A stretch of DNA of 64,000 nucleotides from Ailurus styani (Eukaryota > Chordata > Mammalia > Carnivora > Ailuridae). A program made the translations under genes and the position numbers. The stretch is taken from positions 1,138,349 to 1,202,348 of the forward strand of contig LNAC01000273.1 in the NCBI GenBank assembly GCA_002007465.1. Reading direction: 5' to 3'. This document shows, in pieces, positions 48,890-59,639 of this stretch. The notes under the pieces were generated by a model that saw nothing but the letters and a program-made list of their open reading frames with translations, had not been told where the DNA came from and ran no database searches. Every line of letters begins with the position of its first letter. Position 1 is the first letter of the stretch.

Positions 48890-51605
48890 GCAATATACCC
48901 TGTAGACCCATCCATGTTGTTGCAAATGACAAGATTTCAATCTTTTTTTATGGTTGAGTAATAGTCCACTGTGTATATATACTACATATTTTTTATCCAT
49001 TCATCTACTGATGGATATGGTTGCTTCCATATTTTGGCTACTGTAAATAATGGTGTGATAAACAAAGTCACACATGTATCTTTTTGAATTAGTGCTTTCA
49101 TATTCTTTGGGCAAATACCCAATAATAGAATTACTGGATCACATGGTAATTCTATTTTTACTTTTTTGAGGGACTTCCATACTATTTTCCACAGTGGCTT
49201 CACCATTTTGTGGTCCCACCAACAGTGCATGAGTGTTTCTTTTTCTCTACATCCTGGCCGATACATTGTTTGTGTTTTTTATTTTAGCCTTTCTGACTAA
49301 TGTGAGGCAATATCTCACTATAATTTTGACTTACATTTCCCTGGTGATGAGTGAGGTTGAACATCTTTTCATGTGTCTGTTGGCCACCTGTATGTCATCT
49401 TTGGAGAAATGTCTGTTCATGTCTTCTGCCCATTTTTTAAATTAGATTATTTGTTTTTTTGTGTGTGTGTTGAGTTGCATAAGTTCTTTATATATTTTGG
49501 ATACTAACTCTTTATGAGATATGTCATTTTTAATATCTTCTCCCATTTAGTAAGTTGTCTTTTAGCTTTGGTTTCCTTCTCTGTGCAGAAGTTTTTTTTA
49601 TCTTGATGCAGTCCCAATAGTTTATTTTTTCTTTTGTTTCCCTTGCCTGAGGAGACATACCTAAAAAAAAAAAAAAAATCAAACAACAACAGAAAGTTAC
49701 TGTGGCCAATATCACAGAAACTAGTGTTTGTGCTCTCCTAGGATTTTATGGCTTCAGGTCTCACATCTAAGTCTTTAATCCATTTTCGGTTTATTTTTGT
49801 GGATAGTGTAAGAAAGTGGTCCAGTTTCATTCTTTTTTTTTTTAAGATTTTATTTATTTGATGGAGGGAGAGAGAGATTACAAGTAGGAAGAGAGGCAGG
49901 CAGAGAGAGGAGGAAGCAGGCTCCCCGCTGAGCAGAGAGCCCGATGCGGGGCTTGATCCCAGGACTCTTGAGATCATGACCTGAGCCGAAGGCAGAGGCT
50001 TTAACCCACTGAGCCACCCAGGTGCCCCCAAGTTTCATTCTTTTGCATGTAGCTGTCCAGTTTTCCCAACATCATTTGTTGAAGAGGCTATCTTTTTCCT
50101 ATTGCATATCCTTGTCTCTTTTGTCAAAGATTAATTGACCAGAGAATTGGGGGTTTATTTCTGGGCCCTTTGATCTATGTGTCTGTTTTTGTGTCAGTAC
50201 CATACTCTTTTGATTACTACAGCTTTGTCGTACATCTTAAAATTTAGGATTGTAATACCTTCAGTTTATTCTTTTATAAGATTGTTTTTGGCTATTTGGG
50301 GTCTTTGGTGGTTCCATACAAATTTTAGGATTGTTTGTACCAACTGTGCGAAAAATGCTAGTATTTTTATAGGGATTGCATTAAATCTGTAGATTGCTTT
50401 GTATAATATGGATATTTTAACAATATTAATTCTTCCAATCCATGAGCATGGAATATCTTTCCATTTGTTTGTCATCTTCAACTTCAATTTCTTTCCTCAA
50501 GGTTTTATAATGTTCAGAGTACAGATCTTTCACCTTCATTGTTAGGATTATTCCTAGGTATATTATTATTATTGGTGCAATTGTAAATAGGGCTGTTGTC
50601 TTAATTTCTCTTTCGGTTACTTCATTATTAGTGTATAGAAATGGGATATATTTCTGTATATTGACTGTACCTTACTTAATTCATTTATCAGTTCTCATAG
50701 TTTTGATAATCTTTAGGATTTTCTATATGAAGTATCGTATCAACTGCAAATAGTGAAAGTTTTACTTCTTCCTTACCAATTTGGATGCCTTTTATTTCTT
50801 TTTGTTACCTAACTTCTGTGGCTAGTACTTCTAGTACTACGTTGAAGACAAGTGATGAGGGTGAATATCCTTGTCATATTCCTGACCTTAGGGGAAAAGC
50901 TCTCAGTTTTTCACTGCTGAGTATGATGTTCACTGTGCATTTTTCATATATGGCCTTTATTATGTAGAGGTGTGTTATCTCTAAACCTATTTTGCTGAGC
51001 ATTTTTATCATGAATGGATGTTGTGTTTTGTCAAATGCTTTTTCTGCATCTATTGAAATGATATGGTTTTTATCCTTTTTCTTATTGGTGTGCTATATCA
51101 CATTGATTGATTTGTGAATACGAACCATCCTTGCATCACAGGAATGAATCTCACTTGATCATGGTGAATGACTTTTTAAATGTATTATTGGATTAGATTT
51201 GTTAATATTTTGTTGAGTATCTTTGCATCTATTTCATGAGAAGTAGTCACCTTTAGTTCTCTTATTTTATAGTGTCATTATCTGGTTTTGGTTTCAGGGT
51301 AATGCTGGCCTCATAGAATGAATTTCCTTCTGTTTTTTGGAACAATTTGAGAAGAATAGGTATAAACTCTTTTGAAATGCTTTATATTATTCACTTGTGA
51401 AGTTATCTGGTCCTGGACTTTTTGTTTGTTGGGAGTTTTGTTATTACTGATTTAATTACATTGCTGGGAATTGGTCTGTTCAAATTTCTGTTTGTTTGTT
51501 TTTTTTCCCTGACTCAGTTTTAGGAAATTATATGTTTTTAGAAATTTATCAAGTTCTTCTAGGTTGTCCAATTGGTTGGCATATAATTTTTCATAATATT
51601 CTTTT
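48890..51605 (-). pseudogene. LINE-1 ORF2 pseudogene, endonuclease missing
   Basis: The retained part begins at the pre-RT segment (YYEKLYANQLDNLEEL, in the open piece 51452-51658). It covers fingers, palm and thumb and ends with the C-terminal domain; the HCWW-type cysteine-containing segment is in the open piece 48982-49266. The F-A-D-D catalytic box reads F-A-V-D at 50739-50750, so one metal-binding aspartate is lost. An extra A-rich stretch sits at 49663-49690. Frameshifts and a SINE break the frame further; it cannot encode a working enzyme. Confidence 0.85.
49837..50030 (-). mobile_element. CAN-SINE, young mustelid-type, in the minus-strand L1
   Basis: Tail on the left (T run then 'aagattttatttatttg'), head 'tgagccacccaggtgcccc' on the right. 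Perfect 14-bp duplication agtttcattctttt at 49823-49836 and 50031-50044. It postdates the L1. Confidence 0.96.
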
Positions 51606-51841
51606 ATAATCAATAGTTTGGCTACTGACCATATCTCTGTCATTCCTACCCTTTTCAATGTGTTCTCTTTTTTATATTTAGCTATGGAGAGTCTGTTCTG
51701 TCAGTTGTCAGATCATTCCCTGGGCTATTTACACTGATGAAGGTATTATCTAGATTTATCTGTGGAAAGAGTTGAAGCTAGGATCCTTCTACTCTGACAT
51801 CTTCCCTGGAAGTCTTTCCCTCCTGACTTCATTTTATTTAT

Positions 51842-52051
51842 TTATTTTTTAAGATATTATTTATTTATTTGACAGAGAGAGAGAGAGAGAGAATGAGAGT
51901 GAGAGAGGGAACACAAGCAGGGGGAGTGGGAGAGGGAGAAACATGCTTCCTGCTGAGCAGGGAGCCTGAAGCGGGGCTCAATCCCACGACCCTGGGATCC
52001 TGACCTGAGCCAAAGGCAGATGCTTAATGACTGAGCCACCCAGGTGCCCCA
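51842..52051 (-). mobile_element. CAN-SINE, older arctoid-type
   Basis: Reverse copy with 'gacagagagagagag', 'gaacacaagcagggggagtgggagagggag', head 'ctgagccacccaggtgcccc'. It lies within 30 bp of the 5' end of the minus-strand L1. Possible duplication cttcattttattta / catcattttaaatta, imperfect. The minus open frame at 51857-52039 is the SINE. Confidence 0.92.
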
Positions 52052-52090
52052 TCATTTTAAATTAGATTTCCTTTTATTAAGTTTTGTTTT

Positions 52091-52260
52091 ATATACATAT
52101 ATATATATATACACACATATATATATAAAACATATAAAACATAATACATATTACTATCATATATTTTCTATAAAATATATTATAATATATAGTATATTAT
52201 ATAGTTATTTATAACATATAGTATTTATATTTAGTATATTATATGTAAGTGATTATATAT
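52091..52260. repeat. AT-rich low-complexity / (TA)n block
   Basis: TATA/CATA blocks grading into diverged TATAATATAGTATATT sequence. Confidence 0.9.
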
Positions 52261-52824
52261 AATAAATTTGGAACTTCTATTTTCAAATGTACATCTGCAG
52301 GAAGAAAAAATTTTGTGTTGCTGAGCCTTGTCTTTTAACCTATCTTACTACGTCTTTTAGAAAGCAAAATCCTACCATCTTTACTACAGTAATGAAAGAA
52401 GGAAAGTACAAATAGGTACCCTTTTATTTTAGGAAGGGCATCACAAAGTTGCATTTGGTATCTCAGGGGAAAGTAATCTATAAGAACAATTTCACAACTT
52501 CTTTTTATAGGTCATGTCTCCTTGGGAAAGTGATCACAACATTACAAAGTATCATATAGAAATAAATAGATTTTAAAATATGGAGCATAAAACAAGATGT
52601 TGCACAAATGATTTTGTATACCTTGCTCAATTTCTATATATTCCTCGGAGGTACTTCTTAGTATAAATTATTCCTGACCCCTTACGAAAACTGAAAACTA
52701 AAACTTGGTTAAGAAATAGAGAAAGTGTGACATAAGCATCCTTGACTCAACTATCTAAAAAAACTTTCTCAGGTTACAGTTTGTGGAAACAAGCAATCAT
52801 CTGGTTTCTCACGTGTTTTTTTTT

Positions 52825-53159
52825 TTAAGACTTTTTTTTTTAAAGAATTTATTTATTTATTTAACAGAGAGAGACAGATCACAAGTAGGCAGAGAGGAAG
52901 GCAGAGGGAGAGGAAGAAGCAGGCTCCCTGCCCAGCAGAGAGCCCGATGCAGGCCTCGATCCCCGGACCCTGAGACCATGATCTGAGCCGAAGGCAGAGG
53001 CTTTAACCCACTGAGCCACCCAGGCANCAGGCAGAGGGAGAGGAAGAAACAGGCTCCCTGCCCAGCAGAGAGCCCGATGCGGGCCTCGATCCCAGGACCC
53101 TGAGACCATGATCTGAGCCGAAGGCAGAGGCTTTAACCCACTGAGCCACCCAGGCACCC
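52825..53159 (-). mobile_element. CAN-SINE, young mustelid-type, with its head duplicated around an N (assembly join)
   Basis: A normal reverse copy (tail at 52825-52870) is followed by N at 53027 and then a second copy of the head half. 52901-53026 and 53031-53156 match with about three mismatches at a constant 130-bp offset. Outer target-site duplication tctcacgtgttttt (about 52808) and tctcacatggtttt (53160) brackets the whole unit, so only one insertion occurred. The open frame at 52879-53157 contains the N and is not a gene. Confidence 0.93.
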
Positions 53160-53984
53160 TCTCACATGGTTTTTAGTTAGGAGAAATTAGTGTCATTGGT
53201 AAAGCAGTAATCTCATTTGAATTTTAAAAATCCAAGCCAAAAACTACATATTTTTTTTTAAATTATACCTTTTCAAGACTTTTCTATAACTAGGTTAAAT
53301 ATTTGTCTAGAGAGAATAGTTTATCATGTACTAAGTAGTTCTTCAGGGGAAAAAAAAGAGAAAAGCACTCTGTAAGACTACATGACATAAAAGGAATATT
53401 TGCTCAATCACTCACTCATGGTTCTGGGAGGAAATAGGAAAAAAAAGGAAAGTTTTCTAGTATTTATTCCTACAATGATTCCATCTTAACATTTCATTAA
53501 CGAGAGTCACTTTTGGTACTCAGAATTTAGAAATGAAATATTTGGTCATAAAATTGATTATTTCTTGCTTCTTTATATTCTTGCTGAGAAGTTCCTGACC
53601 TTCCTGGAATTTCTATTAAGAATTTTAGATATTCCCGTAAAATTCTGAAATGTTAAAGCTTCTGATGATAAAGCAAACTTGAGTTAAATAGATAGTAGCC
53701 TAAACCATTTCAAAATTTCCACTTGGTTCATAGGCTTTGTTTTCAAGTGTCAAGCACACACTACTTTTCTTCTGTGAATATTTTAATTTCCTTTCTTTGC
53801 TAAAATGCCTATATATAAACCAAATTTTCTTAATAGGCTTTGGTGAGAAACAGCTAATGAAGTAAGACGGTACAGTGCCGTCCAATTGTTTAATCGTGAT
53901 ACTTTTTATTATTAAGACATCTATATTGAATTCTCTTTAATGTTCAAGGATCCTTACCTCATTCTGTCAAACTACTCCCCACTA
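53160..53984. other. No gene recognised
   Basis: AT-rich unique sequence; nothing identified. Confidence 0.5.
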
Positions 53985-54160
53985 GTCTCATTATTTCTCT
54001 CAGCAACCCAATGAGATTTTGAAGTGGCAACCATTACTGTTTTATTTCAGTAATGGGAGAAACTGAGGCAAAAAATGTATAAATGCATCACACAGCGAGC
54101 CAGTGGCAGTCCTGGAAACAAAATCAGTGTTTCTAATTTTCCTGCCAAAAGCATGCTCCA
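53985..54160 (-). repeat. MIR, reverse orientation
   Basis: 'ttatttctctcagcaacccaatgag', 'ttttatttcagtaatgggagaaactgaggca', 'catcacacagcgagccagtggcagtcctgg' is the reverse MIR core in order. Confidence 0.75.
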
Positions 54161-55460
54161 GGAAACTGAAGAAATTTCTTTGTCTCGAAAAAAAGGGGGG
54201 TGGGTGGGAAATGATACAGTAGTACAATATTACAATTCCTGGGTGTTATGAGGCATAATTAGCATTTCTGAAAAATGTCTATAAGGTTTATTAATTCTAA
54301 TAATACATTTATTATATAACAGCTGTGTAGAGAATTTCTAATGATTAGATGTAAAATAACTACAAAACAACACATTATAAGAAAAAGCACATATAGAATA
54401 AACACATTATTTTGAGTTACTTAATCTTTATCTCTCAACTATAAATTATCACTTTGTAAAATAGTTCTATAATTTTCCCCAACCCCTCTGACATACCTAC
54501 CTACAGACCCCTTAATCATTTTTCTCAAAGGACTTTAAAATATAATTTTAATTGTTAATTCTTATGAATAGGAAGAAAGACATTTTCATAAACTGATCAA
54601 CAGAGAGTAGTGCATAAGCTTAATATAGTTTCTATTTAAGTGTGAAATAGAATGTAAATGTCTAAAATTCAGGGTTTGGTATATTGCTGTCTGTGATGGT
54701 CTTTTTGCAGATTCATCCTGATTGATGAGATATTAATAAGGCATTGTGGACTCTTAGTAAAAGTTACCTTGTCCTGCTGGACATTAATAACATGCATGAT
54801 TTAAAAGTTCCCTTCAATCCCCTTTTCTAGACAGTTAAATCACGTGTATTTTCCATATATTTTTCAAGGGCAAAAGCCCTGTAACTGGGAAGCATATAGA
54901 CTATAGAAGTTTATTGTGGAAACTCTCTGACAATAAACATATCAGTCTTTTCCAATTTAATTCTACCTTATTTATGCAAAACTCAATATTGTTATTTCAG
55001 AACCTCCTGGTTCCATTTCCTCCTCCTTGAAAAGCAGTTATACTTTATTTAATCAGCATTACTGAAGCACAGTTAATTCTCTTACTCTTGTTATATTGCT
55101 GTGGGATGCTATTTTTAGTATATCATATAATTGTGTTTCTTATGAGGTTAGCATTTTAAATCTTACCAAATATTTTATTATCTGTGGATTTGGAAACATG
55201 ATAGAATACATTATTTTTGGCAGAATTTTTATATGATTTATACAAATTGGGGTTGATTTCTTCAGTTTTTATGATATCCTCAGATAGAAATTCTTGTTGA
55301 GATTCCATATTCACTTTTAATTTTTGTTTACTTGTTTAAAAATTGGAACTAATTTCACTTATTTGCACATCTTTATTTCACGGACTTTTCCATGACAGTA
55401 ATTTTTTGTTGTGGTTTTAAAAAACCCACTTATAAAATAAGATCTATCCTGAGCATTTTT
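54161..55460. other. No gene recognised
   Basis: AT-rich. A short GGGGGGTGGGTGGG run at 54195-54208 is the only unusual composition. Confidence 0.5.
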
Positions 55461-55650
55461 TTAAAGATTTATTTATTTATTGTTAGAGAGAGCAGGGTGG
55501 GGGGCAGATGGAAAGGGAGAGAGAATCTCAAGCAGACTCCATGCTGAGTGTGGAGCCCAACACAGGGCTCTGTAACACGATCCTGAGATCATGACTTGAC
55601 CCGAAATCAAGATTCAGTTGCTCAACCCACTGTACCACCCAGGTGCTGCC
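55461..55650 (-). mobile_element. CAN-SINE, oldest type in the window, diverged
   Basis: 'aaagatttatttatttattgttagagagagcaggg', 'gagagaatctcaagcagactccatgctgag', 'tgagatcatgacttgacccgaaatcaagattcagttgctcaaccc', ending 'caggtgctgcc'. The 'gaaatcaag' insert and extra point changes mark an old subfamily. Flanks 'gagcatttttt' and 'caacatattttta' may be remnants of the duplication. Confidence 0.88.
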
Positions 55651-55659
55651 TCTCAACAT

Positions 55660-55815
55660 ATTTTTAAGTGTACAGTACAAAATTATTAACTATTAGCACA
55701 GTATTATGCAGTAGATCTCTAGAAACTTTTCATCTTACATGACCGAAATTTTTTGTCCATCAAACAGTAATTCCTTATCCCCCTTGTTCCTTAGTGGTCA
55801 CCATCTTATCTCCTC
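55660..55815 (-). repeat. Old LINE-1 3' UTR fragment
   Basis: 'tgtacagtacaaaattattaactattagcacagtattatgcagtagatctctagaaacttttcatcttac' is the antisense of an L1 3' UTR segment. The adjacent SINE at 55461 probably landed at or in it. Confidence 0.68.
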
Positions 55816-56963
55816 TTTTTCTTTTATTTTGTTTCTTTTTTTATTTTAATTTCTATTTATTTCTTTTATGTCAGTCTCCCAGTGGGTTTTATAACCTTCA
55901 GTCTTCCAATGCTTATACAATACTTTTATTTATTTGGCATAATTAAAGAAACATTGTCATCATGTAATAAAATATCCATAAATATCAATGCATAAGTGGT
56001 CACAGCGTCTTCTCATGTACCAGGCACCCCATATTCTCCTCCAACTTTAATCCCTCCTACCACCACCATCATTCTAAGAAGGATTTCTCAAGTCCTATTT
56101 CTCTTGGATATTATCATGAAGATAAAGGTTAATGAGTGAGAACAAGAACCAGAAGAACTGAAAATATGACTTTGCACTGTACAGAGCAACTGAGAAATGT
56201 AGATCTAGAAACAGTGGGAAAATGAATCAGGAACATTAAAAGCCAATGTGTATTTGACGAAAGGTGTGGGTTTTGAGAGTTTTAGATTTTTGAATGGGGA
56301 GATGAAAATATTTTGCAATGCAGAATGAATCCACTCGTCTTTGAAATTTTTCAAGGAAGACAAATTAAGATTAAAATTGCTTCTATTTATTTTTAGTTGA
56401 TAAATGATTATTTATTGAATTTGAATGCCTATGTATATTGGGGGGAAGCTGCTTGTGATTTTATACATAAGGTAATTTTACTATACATCCTATATGTACA
56501 CATGAACCAAAAACTTGACCACCAATGACCACCAAGCACTTACTAAAAAATAAGTGTAAATTTATGAAAAATGACCATGTTTCTTAGAATGTGACAGCAT
56601 TGTCAGAGAAAATTTCAGAAACTTCTCTGAATTACACTTTTTGAGGCCAAAGATATAAACAGTAATGGGATGGCCCAAAAAGAGAACTAAACATATGAAT
56701 CTTACTAAGTAGAAGAAACCTAACCTGATCACTTACAAAACTGCAAAATGGGCATTAGTGTCATTCTATTCTCAATGGACTCTCAATTGAATCCTACTGG
56801 CCAGAAATAGATCAAAGTTAGTGGCTTCCATCCAACATCCCCACACAGAACTGATACCTTGAGTTTTTAGGTGCTGTTTTAAGATTAACTGATTTCAACC
56901 AAAAGATGATGCTGTCAGAGATTAAAAAGAAAGGAAGTGATGGGAAGGAAAAAATAACCAGTC
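55816..56963. other. No gene recognised
   Basis: T-rich low-complexity at 55815-55865; otherwise unique. Confidence 0.5.
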
Positions 56964-56979
56964 AATACTAGGGTGCTGG

Positions 56980-57167
56980 AGTGCCTGGGTGGCTCAGTGG
57001 GTTAAAGCCTCTGCCTCCGGCTCAGGTCATGATCTCAGGGTCCTGTGATCGAGTCCCGCATCGGGCTCTCTGCTCAGTGGGGAGCCTGCTTCCTCCTCTC
57101 TCTCTCTGCCTGCCTCTCTGCCTGCTTGTGATCTCTCTGTCAAATAAATAAATAAAATCTTAAAAAA
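56980..57167 (+). mobile_element. CAN-SINE, young mustelid-type, full length
   Basis: Head 'agtgcctgggtggctcagtggg', tail 'caaataaataaataaaatctt'. Target-site duplication aatactagggtgctgg at 56964-56979 and aatactaggttgctgg at 57168-57183, one mismatch. Confidence 0.96.
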
Positions 57168-57213
57168 AATACTAGGTTGCTGGATATTTATACATGTTTC
57201 ACCTCTTTTATAA

Positions 57214-57230
57214 ACACACACACACACACA
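57214..57230. repeat. (CA)n microsatellite
   Basis: About eight CA units. The minus frame at 57027-57335 reads across it and the neighbouring SINE and is not coding. Confidence 0.88.
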
Positions 57231-57428
57231 TTTAGTAGAATTCATTAAGTTGCTTGTTAATGAATATGTACAATGAACTTTTTTCTCATCTGTATATTCT
57301 GCCATAGTTCTCGAATTACCTTTATTGATACACATGACAAGCCTTGTCAGTCACCCACCCTTTAATTTGTGAACAACTTCTTCATTGCTAATAAGAGTTC
57401 ACTGTTTTACTGTTAAATACAGTATGCC

Positions 57429-57604
57429 GGGCACCTGGGTGACTCAGTTGGTTAAGTGACTGCCTTCAGCTCAGGTCATGATCCCGGAGTCCTGGGATCA
57501 AGTCCGGCATCAGGCTCCCAGATCCACAGGGAGTCTGCTTCTCCCTCTGACTTTCTCCTCTCTCATGCTCTCTCCCACTCTCTCAAATAAATAAATCTTA
57601 AAAA
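57429..57604 (+). mobile_element. CAN-SINE, older arctoid-type
   Basis: 'gggcacctgggtgactcagttggttaagtgactgcc' to 'tctcaaataaataaatctt'. Target-site duplication aaatacagtatgcc at 57415-57428 and aaatacagtatacc at 57605-57618, one mismatch. Confidence 0.95.
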
Positions 57605-57639
57605 AAATACAGTATACCCATGCCTATGTAAAATGGTCT

Positions 57640-57990
57640 ATACCAAATATGACAATCATGTTTCCAATTCCCCAACTTCCCTGGCTAGTTGACCAGGTAT
57701 CTCTGAAAGGGGATGCAGGCGGTTTTCTGGCAAGCTTTTACTTTGCTAATAAAAAGGGATAGTTGCTGTTGGCACTGCCCATCTCCATGTATTCTTGTAT
57801 TAAATACAGATCTGATGATTTGATGTCTGAAACTGTAGCACTCACCTTGCAATCACAAGGTAGACAACATGAGGAAAGTCAATGGATTAATGATAATTGA
57901 GAGGAAAGATAGAACCCAGTTCCCTCACTGTAAACCCACTGTCTATGTAACTTCCATCTCAGCCACCACGTAGCCCCTGTAGGACTGGGG
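57640..57990 (+). repeat. Possible ancient LTR-like fragment, family uncertain
   Basis: 'caggcggttttctggcaagctttt', 'ccttgcaatcacaaggtagacaacatgagg', 'gataattgagaggaaagatagaaccc' loosely follow the order seen in some old mammalian LTRs (the 'atcttgcgaccacgaggtaacc ... gcagagcagaaagatgg' pattern). No ends are defined. Confidence 0.4.
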
Positions 57991-58299
57991 CATGGTAAAT
58001 AGGTATGAACATGAAGTTCATGCTGCTTGCTTTATCACGACGAACAAATTCTTTCTCCCTAAACTGCTAGTATTTAGGCAGATTAACTTCTTAACTTGAA
58101 AGTAGGTTAAAATGTCAGACAGTTCAGAGTTCTTGACAATAGGTCCCACACCTTAAAGTTTTCTTCAGGTTACTCAGTGTTTATTTAATCCATTCTTTCT
58201 AAATGTAATATTGTATGAACAAATTTGTATTTGCCCCTTTGTGGACTTGTGAGAGAGTATTTGTTTATTCAGGAGACTGTTAGAAGTCCAAGAGCAGGA
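57991..58299. other. No gene recognised
   Basis: Unique sequence; nothing identified. Confidence 0.45.
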
Positions 58300-58580
58300 C
58301 CACTACATTTACTTAATGTATGTATTAGGGCTAGATTGCTTTCCAGAATGGCTGCTCAATCGATACTCCCAACATCAATTCATGTACCTATCATCTTCTA
58401 TATTTAGCATTCCTCAGTGTTCTATTTTTTTTGAAAATATAACAATCATAAAGTTATAGTATATCATTTTAGTTCTAATTTGCATTTCTCTTATTACTGG
58501 TAATTTTCAGCTTCTCTCCATGTACTTCTTACCTGTGGGATTTCCTCTGTAAATTGCCTGGACATATCTTTTCTTTGTTT
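58300..58580 (-). repeat. Old LINE-1 (L1M) fragment
   Basis: 'agattgctttccagaatggctgctcaatcgatactcccaacatcaa', 'ttttagttctaatttgcatttctcttattactgg', 'cttctctccatgtacttcttacc' is antisense L1 C-terminal or 3' UTR text in order, strongly decayed. Confidence 0.65.
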
Positions 58581-59197
58581 ATGAAAACCCTTTATTTTTG
58601 CAAACCCTAAAACAACCACACTTTTGTTCTCTGCTAGAAACCAACCTGAAGATCATCCTTCCCTGAATTTGTTCTCCCAATAATGTCTCTGTAGAATGTA
58701 CTTGACCCATTAAAACTTTTCTCCCTAATTTAAATGTCATTCTTCACCCAGGCAAATTAGTAGTAGTAGTAGTACTGATACTTCAATATTACTAGGTTTA
58801 CAAATCTAGGTCTTGATTTAATTATTAGTCCCTAAAATAGGAACCATTCCTTATTCATAAAGAAATAAAAATGTCTAATTAGCTTCAAGCTGATTAGGAG
58901 AGAGAATCTGTAACAACTTCGTAAGTTGGATCTTGATTTTCCTTCAGTTTAGGAGACTCCTATAGGAGCAGCTATTATCTCTTGAAAAAGTAACTTGGTG
59001 TAATCAGAAATAGGATTCCTTTAAGCTATCCCTTTTTACTTACATGTAGAATACCCTTGCCATTGTCAGAGATTCTGGCCTTTTAATAAAAATAAACTAA
59101 TAGGTAATAGATAATAGGTAGAGCTGAGTTTTATCTTTTCTTTTTCTTTTTCTTTTTTTCTTTTCTCTTTTTTTACAATAATGGTGATTCTTTCTTT
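58581..59197. other. No gene recognised; (AGT)n at 58758-58774
   Basis: Short trinucleotide run and T/C-rich low-complexity at 59130-59195. Confidence 0.5.
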
Positions 59198-59367
59198 TTA
59201 AGATTGTATTTATTTATTCATGAGAGTCAGAGAGAGAGAGAGAGAGGCAAAGGGAGAAGCAGGCTCCCAAGGAGCAGGGAGCCAGATGTGGGACTCATCC
59301 AAGGACCCTGGGTTCATGACCTGAGCCAAAGGCAGACACTTAACCATCTGAGCCACCCAGGTGCCCT
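59198..59367 (-). mobile_element. CAN-SINE, older type
   Basis: 'aagattgtatttatttattcatgagagtcagagagagag' to 'ctgagccacccaggtgccc'. Diverged. It lies head-to-head with the next SINE, 33 bp away. Confidence 0.92.
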
Positions 59368-59400
59368 CCTCTTCTTTTCTTAAATCAAACTTATAAATTC

Positions 59401-59587
59401 TGGGTGCCTGGGTAGCTCAGTTGGTTAAGCATCTGTCTTTGGCTCAGGTCATAATCCCAGGGTACTGGGATCAAGCCCTGCGTCAGGCTCCCTCCTCAGA
59501 GGCGATCCTGCTTCTCCCTCTCCTGCTCTACCTGCTTGTGTGTGTGCTCTCTCTGTCCTTCAGATAAATAAATAAAATCTTTAAAAA
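59401..59587 (+). mobile_element. CAN-SINE, older type
   Basis: 'tgggtgcctgggtagctcagttggttaagcatctg' to 'cagataaataaataaaatcttt'. Target-site duplication caaacttataaatt at 59386-59399 and caaaacttataaatt at 59588-59602. With the preceding reverse copy it forms an inverted pair. Confidence 0.94.
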
Positions 59588-59639
59588 CAAAACTTATAAA
59601 TTTATGCATCGAAAGTAATGTTTCTGTTTTTCTACTGGT

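Larger units (their letters stand above)
48583..51815 (-). mobile_element. Carnivore LINE-1, 3' UTR to mid-ORF2 joined directly to a short 5' UTR piece (internal deletion)
   Basis: On the minus strand the element starts near 51815 with the LINE-1 5' leader ('gggaagatgtcagagtag', 'ggatcctagcttcaac', 'gacaactgacagaacagactctcc', 'cacattgaaaagggtagg'). About 200 bp later (near 51605) it jumps into ORF2 just before the reverse-transcriptase domain. It then runs through ORF2 to a 3' UTR and an A-rich tail at 48583-48596. Most of the 5' UTR, ORF1 and the endonuclease are missing. Imperfect target-site duplication: cctcctgagtccattttattt near 48563 and ccctcctgacttcattttattt near 51818. A young CAN-SINE interrupts it at 49837-50030. 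Confidence 0.82.

Noticed and set aside
48982..49266. 94-codon minus-strand open frame with a cysteine/tryptophan-rich start
   Set aside because: It is a surviving piece of the LINE-1 ORF2 C-terminal domain, already covered by the pseudogene entry.
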